Positions 1-8,070 of a stretch of DNA of 64,000 nucleotides are shown piece by piece (within the stretch, counting starts at the first letter, position 1; every line of letters starts with the position of its first letter). The notes below the pieces were generated by a model, which had not been told where the DNA came from, ran no database searches, and saw only the letters and a program-made list of their open reading frames with translations. The position numbers and the translations under genes are program-made. The DNA is from Parapusillimonas sp013416435 (GTDB lineage Bacteria > Pseudomonadota > Gammaproteobacteria > Burkholderiales > Burkholderiaceae_B), in contig NZ_CP197474.1 in NCBI RefSeq assembly GCF_052180245.1, forward strand, positions 2,976,001 through 3,040,000, given 5' to 3'.

Positions 1-397
1 AACGGTACAGCAAGCCGTTCAGCAGCGTGCCGCTCCAGTTGCCCGCACCAGGGTGCGTTACCAGGCCCGCCGGCTTGTTGACCACGATCCAGTCGGGGGA
101 ATCGGCCACCACGGCGAACTCGACGTCTTCCGGCGCGAACGCCTGCGACTCGGGCGGCTGCTGTTCCCAGACGATCAGCTCATCGCCCGGATGCACGGCC
201 TGCTTGACCTTGCCGGGCCGCCCATTGACGAGCACATGCCCTTCTTCTATCCATGCCTGCAGGCGGCTGCGGGAATGCTCGGGAATGAGACGGGCCAGCG
301 CTTTGTCCAGGCGTTCCTGCACGGCGTCGACGGGCAGGCGGAACTCCAGCGGGGCGCCCGCCGTGAAACTTTCTTTGTCTATATCTGTGTCAGGCAT
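1..397 (-). CDS. rluD: 23S rRNA pseudouridine synthase RluD, 5' part (gene runs off the left edge)
   Basis: Only the first 132 codons are in the window; the 3' part lies beyond base 1. The reading begins MPDTDIDKESF at an ATG at 395-397. An S4-type RNA-binding region follows (RSRLQAWIEEGHVLVNG, about residues 43-59), then the family signature NKPAGLVTHPGAGN (about residues 107-120) at the start of the catalytic domain. The catalytic Asp motif lies outside the window. RluD makes pseudouridines 1911, 1915 and 1917 in helix 69 of 23S rRNA. It is divergent from bamD, the arrangement also seen in E. coli, which supports the assignment. Seen: N-terminal half and motif. Inferred: specificity. Confidence 0.9.
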   Translation of the reverse strand, partial: MPDTDIDKESFTAGAPLEFRLPVDAVQERLDKALARLIPEHSRSRLQAWIEEGHVLVNGRPGKVKQAVHPGDELIVWEQQPPESQAFAPEDVEFAVVADSPDWIVVNKPAGLVTHPGAGNWSGTLLNGLLYR

Positions 398-447
398 GGC
401 GACAAATCATATAATCAGCCTGCAATGCTAACACCAAGGATGCTTTT

Positions 448-1296
448 GTGACCCGAACAGATCTCAATCTCTCTCGCTTTCCCGGACTGGCGCGCCTGAA
501 TCGGGCCGCGCTTGCACTCGTGATCGTCGCGTTCGTCGCCGGCTGCGGGACCATGAAAGCCGAGCCGGACAAAACCGCCGGCTGGAGCGCAGAGCGCCTG
601 TACCAGGACGCCCGAGAGGAAATGAGCGCAGGCAGCTGGAGCAACGCCCGCGCGCGGCTCGAAACGCTCGAGGCCCGATATCCGTTTGGCGGCTATGCGC
701 AGCAAGCGCTCATCGATCAGGCCTATGTCAACTGGAAGGACGAAGAACCCGAACAGGCTTTGGCCGCCATCGACCGCTTCCAGCAACAGTACCCGAACCA
801 CCCGGGTACCGACTACATGCTCTACCTGAAAGGCCTCATCACCTTCACGCCTCCCAGCGCGGCCTTCTCGAACATCACGCAGCAGGATCCCAGCGAACGC
901 GACCCGAAAGGCTTGCGCGAGTCGTATGAATCCTTCAACGAGCTCGTCAAGCGCTATCCCGACAGCCGCTACGCCGCCGACGCGAAAAAGCGCCTGACCT
1001 GGCTGGTCGACACGATCGCCCGCAACGAAGTCCACGTCGCCCAGTACTACTACGAGCGCGACGCCTATGTGGCAGCGGCCAACCGCGCACAGACCGTCAT
1101 CACCGACTTCGAAGGCGTGCCCATCGCCGAGAAAGCGCTCTACATCATGTACCTGTCGTACGACAAGCTCGGCCTGACCGACCTGCGGGACGATGCCAAG
1201 CGCGTGCTGGATCTCAACTTCCCCAACAGCAAGTACTACGAGCAAGGGCTGGACGAGCCGCGTGGCAGCCGCTGGAACCCCATCAACTGGTTCTGA
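448..1296 (+). CDS. bamD: Outer membrane protein assembly factor BamD (lipoprotein)
   Basis: 282 residues. The N-terminus has a lipoprotein signal ending LVIVAFVAGC, with lipidation expected at Cys33. Tetratricopeptide-like helices follow (for example YPFGGYAQQALIDQAYVNWKDEE and YPNHPGTDYMLYLKGL), typical of the BamD/ComL family. BamD is the essential lipoprotein of the Bam complex that inserts beta-barrel proteins into the outer membrane. The start is the GTG at 448; the nearby ATG at 440 is followed at once by an in-frame stop. The gene is divergent from rluD with a 50-bp gap. Its stop lies 9 bp before the first palindrome of a four-unit repeat array. Confidence 0.96.
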   Translation: MTRTDLNLSRFPGLARLNRAALALVIVAFVAGCGTMKAEPDKTAGWSAERLYQDAREEMSAGSWSNARARLETLEARYPFGGYAQQALIDQAYVNWKDEEPEQALAAIDRFQQQYPNHPGTDYMLYLKGLITFTPPSAAFSNITQQDPSERDPKGLRESYESFNELVKRYPDSRYAADAKKRLTWLVDTIARNEVHVAQYYYERDAYVAAANRAQTVITDFEGVPIAEKALYIMYLSYDKLGLTDLRDDAKRVLDLNFPNSKYYEQGLDEPRGSRWNPINWF

Positions 1297-1305
1297 TTCG
1301 GGGCC

Positions 1306-1479
1306 GGGGTCAGACCCCGTACGGGTTCTGACCCCATATCCTTGAACAACCTGGGGGTCGGACCCCGCATGGGGTCTGACCCCTCATCCTTGAACTGCCT
1401 GGGGGTCGGACCCCGCATGGGGTCTGGCCCCACTTTCTTGAACCGCATGGGGGTCAGACCCCGTACGGGGTCTGACCCC
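1306..1479. repeat. Palindrome cluster A: four 30-bp units in an exact 48-bp array
   Basis: Units lie at 1306-1335, 1354-1383, 1402-1431 and 1450-1479. Each is GGGGTC(A/G)GACCCC, a 4-bp centre (GTAC or GCAT), then a matching inverted half; unit 1 has a mismatch (GGGTTCTG) and unit 3 has TGGCCCC. The three 18-bp spacers resemble one another (...CTTGAAC..CCTG or CATG), so the array looks like duplication of a 48-bp unit. It fills the convergent junction between bamD and the yoaA-type helicase. The helicase frame runs through units 4 and 3 and stops in the spacer before unit 2. Confidence 0.95.
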
Positions 1480-3486
1480 AGCCTGTTTCTTCTGCAAAAA
1501 GGCCAATGCGGGTCCCGCTTCCCGCGTACGGGCAAAGGGCGGCAGCCCGCGCCACAAGAGCTTGCCATAGGGTTTTTCCACCATGCGGCGGTCACCTACC
1601 ATGAGCACGCCCCAATCCGCTTCCGAGCGGATCAGCCGGCCCGCACCCTGCTTCAGCGCGATGGCCGCCTCCGGAAGCTGATATTCCATGAAGGGGTTTC
1701 CCCCTTCGTTCCTGCATAGATTCAATCGCGCTTCCAGGACGGGATCATCGGGCGGCGCAAAAGGCAGCTTGTCGATCGCGACCAGCGTCAAGGCATCGCC
1801 GGGAACATCGATGCCTTCCCAGAAGCTCGCGCTGCCGACCAGCACGGCATCCCCCTCGGAGCGGAAGCGCTCGAGCAGCACGCGCCGCGAGCTTTCCCCC
1901 TGGCGCAACAAGACCCGTTCCACGCCCTCGTCATCGAAACGCTCTTCGAAAAGCTCGGCTATGCGCTCGACGGCGCGCAGCGTCGTGCACAGCACCAGGA
2001 CGCCGCCCGTCGACGCCTTGATCAAAGGCATCAGCGTATCGACGAAACGCTCATTGAAACCATGCTCGCTGGGCAGCGGAAGATTCTTGGGCACATACAA
2101 CAGCCCTTGCTCGGGATAATTGAACGGTGACTCCCACCGCAGGGTAGTGGCATCCCACAGTCCCAGTTGCCTGAGGAAATGGCCGAAGTCGCCATTGACG
2201 GACAAGGTCGCCGACGTAAGCACCCACGCCTGGTCCTTGCCTCGGAAGCGGGAGAAGATACGCGACACCGACAGTGGCGCGCTGTGCAGCCGCATGTGAT
2301 GCTGACTTTGCTCCACCCATCTCACCGCCGCGGCCTCTTGCACCGCCGGCCCGTCCTCCGCCGAGACCGCCGGCTTCAAGGCATTCCGGCCCTGTCGATC
2401 GGGCTGGCTCCATTGAAAAAGCTTGGCGCGCAGATCCATGCAGGTCTTGGCGGCGGCCGCCAGGTCGGGGTGTTTTTCGCTCACCACGTCAAGAAGCCTG
2501 GTGCTCTTGTCCAATACGCTCAGCAGGTCATCGAGCGCCGTGTCGAACGTCTCCGGATCGGGTATGGTCTGGAATGTGGCCTTGCGCCCCGGCATGTTCT
2601 CGACGCCGGCGGCGGCCAGGCGCAACGAGCGCGCCGCCTGCTCGATCTGCTTGCCGGCCTCGCTCCAGTTGGTGGCTTCGCGCGCATGCGCCAGGCCCGC
2701 CGCCTCGGTGGCGCGCGCGAGGTCGAGCAATTGATGGGAAGAAACACTGGTACCCAGGAAGCGGGTGGCAATATCGGGCAACTGATGCGCTTCATCGAAC
2801 ACCACCATCTCGACCGTGGGGAGAAGCTCGGTGATGCCCTCTTCCCGCAGCGCGAGGTCGGCCATGAACAGGGCATGGTTCACCACCACCAGATCCGCGT
2901 CCTGCGCCTGCCGCCTGGCTTTCAGGACGAAACAGTCGCGCACGTGCGGACACTCCTGTCCCAGGCAGTTCTCGCGCGTGGACGTCACCCGGCCCCAGAT
3001 GTCGGCGTCCTCGGGCACCTGCGCAAGATCGCTCTTGTCGCCATGACTGGACTGCTGGGCGAATACCTGTATGTGGCGCAACTGGCTTATTTCCGCGCGC
3101 GAGCGCAGGCCGCGGTCGTCTCCGGACAGACGCTCCAGGTGGTAGTGACAGACGTAATTCCCCCTGCCCTTGAGCAGCGCCACCGTGATGGGCAGGCCCA
3201 GCGCCTTGCGCAAGCGGGGCAGATCGCGGCGGAACAATTGGTCCTGCAGCGTACGGGTGCCGGTGGAGACCAGCACCTTGCTGCCGCTGAGGAAGGCGGG
3301 AACGAGATAGGCCCATGTCTTGCCGGTGCCCGTGCCGGCCTCGGCGATCAGCGTCGAATGGTTTTGCAAGGTTTCCTGGATGGCCTGGGCGAGCTCCTGC
3401 TGCGCCAGCCGAGGACGATAGCCCGGCTCCGCCTGCGCCAGCGGGCCTTCGGGGGAGAAAATATCGGAGAGTTCTTGCAAAAGCAT
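1384..3486 (-). CDS. yoaA: YoaA/DinG-type iron-sulfur DNA helicase (XPD-like)
   Basis: About 700 residues from the ATG at 3484-3486 (MLLQELSDIF); an in-frame ATG 13 codons upstream is possible, but alignment to family members favours the shorter form. Walker A AEAGTGTGKT is at about residues 48-57. Four cysteines (about 113, 174, 179, 185, within NYVCHYH and CLGQECPHVRDC) fit the 4Fe-4S domain of XPD-like helicases. The DEAH box VVFDEAHQL is near 231-234. The N-terminal part resembles E. coli YoaA, a 5'-3' helicase that pairs with the Pol III chi subunit (holC is in this window at 42.4 kb). The last 31 residues come from the repeat array: GVRPRTGSDP, HAVQES, GARPHAGSDP, QAVQG. Choice of YoaA over DinG is inference. 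Confidence 0.9.
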   Translation of the reverse strand: MLLQELSDIFSPEGPLAQAEPGYRPRLAQQELAQAIQETLQNHSTLIAEAGTGTGKTWAYLVPAFLSGSKVLVSTGTRTLQDQLFRRDLPRLRKALGLPITVALLKGRGNYVCHYHLERLSGDDRGLRSRAEISQLRHIQVFAQQSSHGDKSDLAQVPEDADIWGRVTSTRENCLGQECPHVRDCFVLKARRQAQDADLVVVNHALFMADLALREEGITELLPTVEMVVFDEAHQLPDIATRFLGTSVSSHQLLDLARATEAAGLAHAREATNWSEAGKQIEQAARSLRLAAAGVENMPGRKATFQTIPDPETFDTALDDLLSVLDKSTRLLDVVSEKHPDLAAAAKTCMDLRAKLFQWSQPDRQGRNALKPAVSAEDGPAVQEAAAVRWVEQSQHHMRLHSAPLSVSRIFSRFRGKDQAWVLTSATLSVNGDFGHFLRQLGLWDATTLRWESPFNYPEQGLLYVPKNLPLPSEHGFNERFVDTLMPLIKASTGGVLVLCTTLRAVERIAELFEERFDDEGVERVLLRQGESSRRVLLERFRSEGDAVLVGSASFWEGIDVPGDALTLVAIDKLPFAPPDDPVLEARLNLCRNEGGNPFMEYQLPEAAIALKQGAGRLIRSEADWGVLMVGDRRMVEKPYGKLLWRGLPPFARTREAGPALAFLQKKQAGVRPRTGSDPHAVQESGARPHAGSDPQAVQG

Positions 3487-3649
3487 CAAAACGTAAATAT
3501 GAAAGGGCACCGGCATGCAACGCACGGCAAAGAGGTAAAGTATGCAGTCCTGGACGCATCGCCAGACAAGATCATACCCGCCTATGTTTCCGCCTTGCGG
3601 GCCAGTATGGCAAAATGCGCCGCGTAATTCATGTTTTTATGGCTCATCG

Positions 3650-6034
3650 ATGACTGACTCTTCTGTTCAAGCCCGGGCGGGCGCGCCTGCCGACTCCACA
3701 GACACCGCCCGTATCGTGGCTTTGCTGGCCAAGGAGCTCAATGCGCGTCCCGCGCAGGTAGCCGCCGCGGTGGAACTGCTGGATGACGGCGCGACGGTTC
3801 CGTTCATTGCCCGTTACCGCAAAGAGGTCACCGGCGGCCTGGACGACACCGTGCTGCGCAATCTGGAAGTGCGCCTGCTTTACGTCCGTGAACTCGAATC
3901 CCGGCGCGCCGCCATTCTGGAATCCATACGCCAGCAAGACAAGCTCACGCCGGAACTGGAACAGGAGATCACCACTGCCGACACCAAGCAGCGGCTGGAA
4001 GACCTGTACGCACCCTACAAGCCCAAGCGCCGCACGCGTGCCCAGATCGCCCGGGAGGCCGGCCTCGAGCCCTTGGCCGACGCGATTCTGGCGGATGCGC
4101 AATGCGATCCCGCCCTGCTCGCGAACGGCTACCTCAATCCCGAGGCATCCATCAACGACGCCAAGTCGGCGCTCGACGGCGCTCGCGACATTCTTGCGGA
4201 ACGCTACGCCGAAAACGCCGACCTGCTCGAGAACCTGCGCGAACATCTCTGGAGCACAGGCCTGCTGTACTCCAAAGTGGTGGAAGGCAAGGAATCCGAG
4301 GGCGACAATTTCCGCGACTGGTTCGATTTCAGCGAAACCTTGCGCTCCCTTCCTTCGCACCGCATCCTGGCGCTGTTGCGCGGCCGACAGCAAGGGGTGC
4401 TGGACATCCGTCTGGGCCTGGATCCGGAACTGGAAGCGCAAACGCCCCACCCCTGCGTCGCGCGGATCGCCGATTTTCTGCGCATGGGCGCGGACTTCTC
4501 GGCGGACGCCGGCCCGCGCGGCCGCTGGCTGGGCGAGGTCTGCCGCTGGACCTGGCGCGTGAAGCTGCTGACTGCGTTCGAATCCGAACTGATCGGCCGC
4601 CTGCGCGACGCCGCCGAGCAGGAAGCCATACGGGTGTTCGCCGCCAATCTCAAGGATCTGCTGCTCGCCGCGCCGGCAGGCCCGAAATGCGTCATCGGCC
4701 TGGATCCGGGCATCCGCACGGGCGTCAAGGTCGCCATCATCGACGCTACGGGCAAGCTGCTGGACACGACGACCATCTATCCCTTCGAACCCCGCCGCGA
4801 CCGCGAAGGCAGCATCAACACGCTGGCGGCCCTGGCCGCCCGCCACAAGGCCGAGCTCATCGCCATCGGCAACGGCACCGCCTCCCGGGAAACCGAGAAG
4901 CTGGTAACCGACATGCAGGAAAAATTCAAAGACATCAAGCTCACCCGCATCGTGGTGTCCGAAGCCGGTGCGTCGGTGTATTCCGCCTCCGAACTCGCCG
5001 CCCTCGAATTTCCTGGACTGGACGTCAGCCTGCGCGGCGCGGTGTCCATCGCCCGCCGTCTTCAGGACCCGCTCGCCGAACTCGTCAAGATCGAGCCCAA
5101 GGCCATAGGCGTCGGACAATATCAGCATGACGTCAACCAGCGCGAACTGGCCCGCTCGCTGGACGCGGTCGTCGAGGACTGCGTGAACGCGGTGGGCGTG
5201 GACGTCAACACCGCGTCGGCACCCTTGCTGACCCGCGTCTCCGGCCTGAACTCCCTGCTTGCCAAGAACATCGTCGCCTGGCGGGACAGCAACGGTGCCT
5301 TCCCCAATCGCAAGGCCCTGCTCAAAGTTCCGCGCTTCGGCGACAAGGCCTTTGAACAGGCGGCAGGCTTCCTTAGGATTCCGAGCGGCGACAATCCGCT
5401 GGACGCATCCGCCGTCCACCCGGAGGCCTATCCGGTGGTCGAGCGCATCCTGTCAAGGATCACGGCGAAGGCAAGCGAGGTCATGGGACGCCAGGGCGCG
5501 CTGAAAGGCGTCTCGCCCTCCGAGTTCACCGACGACCGGTTCGGCCTGCCCACGGTCAAGGACATCTTCCAGGAGCTGGAAAAACCCGGCCGCGATCCGC
5601 GTCCCGAATTCAAGACCGCGCAGTTCATGGAAGGCGTCAATACGCTGAACGATCTGCATCCCGGGATGATCCTGGAAGGCGTCGTCACCAATGTCGCCAA
5701 TTTCGGCGCCTTCATCGATATCGGCGTGCACCAGGACGGCCTGGTGCATATTTCCGCGCTGTCAGAAACCTTCGTCAAGGATCCGCGCGACGTCGTGCGC
5801 GTGGGGCAAACGGTAAAGGTCAAGGTTCAGGAAGTCGATCCGGCGCGCAAGCGCATCGGGCTGACCATGCGCTTGAACGATGATGCCGCACCCCTGCGGC
5901 GCGGCGCGGTCGACGAAAGAAATTCCGGAGGCGGAAACAGACGCCGCGGCAACGGAGGCTCGCCGGCGCGCACCGCCCAACCGGCCGGCGGCATGGGCGC
6001 GATGGCCGCCGCCTTTGCCAAGCTCAGGAAATAA
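3650..6034 (+). CDS. tex: Tex family RNA-binding transcription accessory protein
   Basis: 794 residues from the ATG at 3650 (MTDSSVQARAG). The order is the classic Tex one: an N-terminal helical region with ATVPFIARYRKEVTGGLDD (about residues 45-63), a YqgF/RuvC-like domain opening with CVIGLDPGIRTGVKVAIID, helix-hairpin-helix segments (NTASAPLLTRVSGLNSLLAKNIV), and a C-terminal S1 RNA-binding domain (LEGVVTNVANFGAFIDIG through GLTMRL). A Gly/Arg/Ala-rich tail ends the protein. Tex is a conserved nucleic-acid-binding protein; Bordetella pertussis Tex was linked to toxin gene expression. Divergent from the helicase gene, and 3 bp upstream of the next small gene, which it probably co-transcribes. 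Confidence 0.96.
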   Translation: MTDSSVQARAGAPADSTDTARIVALLAKELNARPAQVAAAVELLDDGATVPFIARYRKEVTGGLDDTVLRNLEVRLLYVRELESRRAAILESIRQQDKLTPELEQEITTADTKQRLEDLYAPYKPKRRTRAQIAREAGLEPLADAILADAQCDPALLANGYLNPEASINDAKSALDGARDILAERYAENADLLENLREHLWSTGLLYSKVVEGKESEGDNFRDWFDFSETLRSLPSHRILALLRGRQQGVLDIRLGLDPELEAQTPHPCVARIADFLRMGADFSADAGPRGRWLGEVCRWTWRVKLLTAFESELIGRLRDAAEQEAIRVFAANLKDLLLAAPAGPKCVIGLDPGIRTGVKVAIIDATGKLLDTTTIYPFEPRRDREGSINTLAALAARHKAELIAIGNGTASRETEKLVTDMQEKFKDIKLTRIVVSEAGASVYSASELAALEFPGLDVSLRGAVSIARRLQDPLAELVKIEPKAIGVGQYQHDVNQRELARSLDAVVEDCVNAVGVDVNTASAPLLTRVSGLNSLLAKNIVAWRDSNGAFPNRKALLKVPRFGDKAFEQAAGFLRIPSGDNPLDASAVHPEAYPVVERILSRITAKASEVMGRQGALKGVSPSEFTDDRFGLPTVKDIFQELEKPGRDPRPEFKTAQFMEGVNTLNDLHPGMILEGVVTNVANFGAFIDIGVHQDGLVHISALSETFVKDPRDVVRVGQTVKVKVQEVDPARKRIGLTMRLNDDAAPLRRGAVDERNSGGGNRRRGNGGSPARTAQPAGGMGAMAAAFAKLRK

Positions 6035-6037
6035 GCC

Positions 6038-6559
6038 ATGACCGAGCCCACCGAGGAATACGAAAACAAGCTTGGCACACTGATAGGCCTGCTCAGTTGC
6101 GGCGACCTGGATGAACACGAAACCCAGCGCATCGTCCAGGCTTGCGTCGCGGCGCGCCGCGACGCCCCGAAGACCCTGCGCGAATTCTACGGGGCGGATG
6201 CCGCGAAAGTCGCGCAGTACGATCCGGCCGGTGTGATCGCTTTCGTTCTTTTTGTCGAGCTCGAAGACTATTTCGCCGTGGCGGACACCGTGGATGAGCT
6301 CTATGAGCAAGTCGTCGATGCCTTCGAACACCCCGCCCTGCCTGAGTATCCCTACGACGACAACGACTTCCAATCCATACCCGATTTCTATCAGTGGGTG
6401 GACGAGCAGCTGCTGCGCCACCACGACAAGTACTGCCTGATCGAATTCGGCGAAAGCTATACCAATGACTTCCAGGTCATATTGGTCCACCGCGCAACGG
6501 TGGACCGGACTTTGGATCTTTGCCGGGAATTGGAGCTGCACGCGGCACGCTGTTTATGA
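6038..6559 (+). CDS. Conserved hypothetical protein, acidic, downstream of tex
   Basis: 173 residues, no family recognised. It is acidic and rich in Tyr and Asp (for example EYPYDDNDF and YQWVDEQLLRHHDKYCLIEFGESYTNDFQVILVHR), with no signal peptide or membrane segment, so probably a soluble cytoplasmic protein. An AGGA motif inside the last codons of tex precedes its ATG, and the 3-bp gap suggests translational coupling to tex. Its stop lies 7 bp before a palindrome cluster. The 'ESYTNDFQVILVHRATVDRTLDLCRELEL' stretch, read as separate short strands, looks like an alpha/beta fold, but I cannot assign a function. Confidence 0.8.
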   Translation: MTEPTEEYENKLGTLIGLLSCGDLDEHETQRIVQACVAARRDAPKTLREFYGADAAKVAQYDPAGVIAFVLFVELEDYFAVADTVDELYEQVVDAFEHPALPEYPYDDNDFQSIPDFYQWVDEQLLRHHDKYCLIEFGESYTNDFQVILVHRATVDRTLDLCRELELHAARCL

Positions 6560-6566
6560 GACCCAT

Positions 6567-6671
6567 GGGGTCAGACCCCATTCGGGGTCTGACCCCGGCA
6601 TGCTAAGTTCAAGGGGTCTGACCCCAGCGTGTGAAATTCAAGGGGTCCGACCCCGTACGGGGTCGGACCCC
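6567..6671. repeat. Palindrome cluster B
   Basis: Full units at 6567-6596 and 6642-6671, with one solitary 13-bp half (GGGGTCTGACCCC) at 6613-6625. The second full unit has the paired change GGGGTCCGACCCC / GGGGTCGGACCCC, preserving pairing. The spacers share TTCAAGG just before the half unit and before unit 2. The cluster fills the convergent gap between the tex-downstream gene and trpS; trpS stops 8 bp beyond it. Confidence 0.95.
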
Positions 6672-6678
6672 ACGCCTG

Positions 6679-8007
6679 TCAGTCCTGCAGCGTAAGCAAG
6701 GCTTCGGCGACGGCGTCGTGCTTGGCGGCGTCGAAACGCGCAATGACGGCGCCGTCGATCGCCAGGACCATATCGTCGTCCTGGCGCGACGCGATGCCGT
6801 CGAGGCCAACGCTTTGCAAGGATTTGATCGCCGCCCCCGCCGCCTTGGGATCGCTGAAGGCTTCGGACAGAAAGAGCTCCTGCCCGTCCGCCGCCAGCAA
6901 GCGAAAGCGGAAAAGGTTGCCGTCGTCTCGGAAGCTGACCAGCCGCGCGCGCTTGCCCGACGCCTTCTTGCCTTCTGCCGCCCGTGCCGCGCCCGCGCTG
7001 CCGCGCAGGCCGACTGCTTCGCGCAGCGTCGCCATGAAGGGCTCGGACAAGCGCCTTGCCTTCTCGGCCCCGGCCTGCAGGATCTCTTCGATGCGTTCCG
7101 GATGCGCCATCAGGTCGGCGTAGCGGTCGCGCATGGGGCCTATTTCCTGTTCGATGCGCTCGCACAGCAAGGACTTCGCGTCCCCCCAGCCCATGCCTTC
7201 TTCGAGCTGTTTGCGGAACTGGCTGCTTTCCGAAGGAGTCGCGAACGCACGGTACAGCGCGTACAGGTGAGAACCCTCCGCGTCCTTGGGTTCGCCCGGC
7301 TCGCGTGAGTCCGTCACGATGCGCATGACTGCCGAGCGCAGCGCCTTGGCGCCTCCCTCGAATAAAGGAATGGTGTTGTCGTAGCTCTTGGACATCTTGC
7401 GTCCATCCAGCCCGGGCAGCGTCGCCACTTCTTCGTCGATCTGCGCTTCGGGCAGGACGAAGAAGTCGCTGCCCTTTCCATACAGGTGATTGAAACGGCT
7501 TGCGATGTCGCGCGTCATTTCCAGATGCTGGATCTGGTCGCGACCCACCGGCACCTTGTGCGCGTTGAACATCAGGATATCGGCCGCCATGAGTATGGGG
7601 TAGGAAAACAGCCCCATGTTGATGCCGTCGTCGGGCTCGGCCTGGCGAGCGACATTCTGGTCCACGGAAGCCTTGTAGGCATGCGCCCGATTCATCAATC
7701 CTTTGGCCGTGACGCAGGTCAGCATCCAGCACAGTTCGGGGATGGCCGGCAGATCGGATTGCCGGTAGAACGTGACTTTGTCGGTGTCCAGGCCGCCCGC
7801 GATCCAGGTGGCCGCGATCTCGAGGCGCGAACGCGCCACACGCTGCGGGTCGTCGCATTTGATCAAGGCATGATAGTCGGCCATGAAATAGAACGCATCC
7901 ACGCCGGGCTGCGTGCTTGCCTGTATGGAAGGACGTATCGCGCCCGCATAGTTGCCCAGGTGGGGCGTTCCGGAAGTGGTGATGCCAGTCAGTACGCGGA
8001 TAGTCAT
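6679..8007 (-). CDS. trpS: Tryptophan-tRNA ligase with a C-terminal extension
   Basis: 442 residues. The class I signatures are HLGN (residues 16-19, the HIGH motif) and KMSKS (204-208). The enzyme charges tRNA-Trp with tryptophan using ATP. E. coli TrpS is about 334 residues; here about 100 more follow. After an Ala/Lys-rich linker (about 335-355), residues 356-440 include NLFRFRLLAADGQELFLSEAF and KAAGAAIKSLQ, which resembles the small YegP/DUF1508 repeat fold. To my knowledge, longer TrpS forms occur in related betaproteobacteria. The function of the extension is unknown. A terminator-like hairpin separates this gene from zapE upstream. Confidence 0.95.
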   Translation of the reverse strand: MTIRVLTGITTSGTPHLGNYAGAIRPSIQASTQPGVDAFYFMADYHALIKCDDPQRVARSRLEIAATWIAGGLDTDKVTFYRQSDLPAIPELCWMLTCVTAKGLMNRAHAYKASVDQNVARQAEPDDGINMGLFSYPILMAADILMFNAHKVPVGRDQIQHLEMTRDIASRFNHLYGKGSDFFVLPEAQIDEEVATLPGLDGRKMSKSYDNTIPLFEGGAKALRSAVMRIVTDSREPGEPKDAEGSHLYALYRAFATPSESSQFRKQLEEGMGWGDAKSLLCERIEQEIGPMRDRYADLMAHPERIEEILQAGAEKARRLSEPFMATLREAVGLRGSAGAARAAEGKKASGKRARLVSFRDDGNLFRFRLLAADGQELFLSEAFSDPKAAGAAIKSLQSVGLDGIASRQDDDMVLAIDGAVIARFDAAKHDAVAEALLTLQD

Positions 8008-8034
8008 AGAGTGTTTCGAATATTCTTGAGACAG

Positions 8035-8057
8035 AAGAAAAAGCCGGTCCGTCCGGC
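8035..8057 (-). terminator. Intrinsic terminator after zapE
   Basis: On the minus strand a GCCGG-ACGGA-CCGGC hairpin is followed by TTTTTCTT. It sits between the zapE stop (8071) and the trpS start (8007), so trpS probably has its own promoter or depends on read-through. Confidence 0.65.
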
Positions 8058-8070
8058 CGGAAAAATTCAG

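Noticed and set aside
53..451. Plus-strand frame at the left edge
   Set aside because: It is antisense to rluD, whose protein signature is unmistakable on the minus strand.
1306..1479. CRISPR array
   Set aside because: The repeated units are palindromes of 30 bp, but the 18-bp spacers are similar to each other, only four units exist, and no cas genes occur anywhere in the window.
1342..1719. Short plus-strand frame composed of repeat-encoded GVGPRMGSDP units
   Set aside because: It is a translation of the palindromes and then of the antisense of the helicase gene; no ribosome-binding site or conserved part.
2167..3627. 486-codon open frame antisense to the YoaA-like helicase
   Set aside because: The helicase has all its motifs in the other strand; this frame has none and is Gly/Arg/His-rich shadow sequence.
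3644..5419. 591-codon open frame antisense to tex
   Set aside because: Opposite tex for its entire length with no recognisable domain; explained by codon bias.
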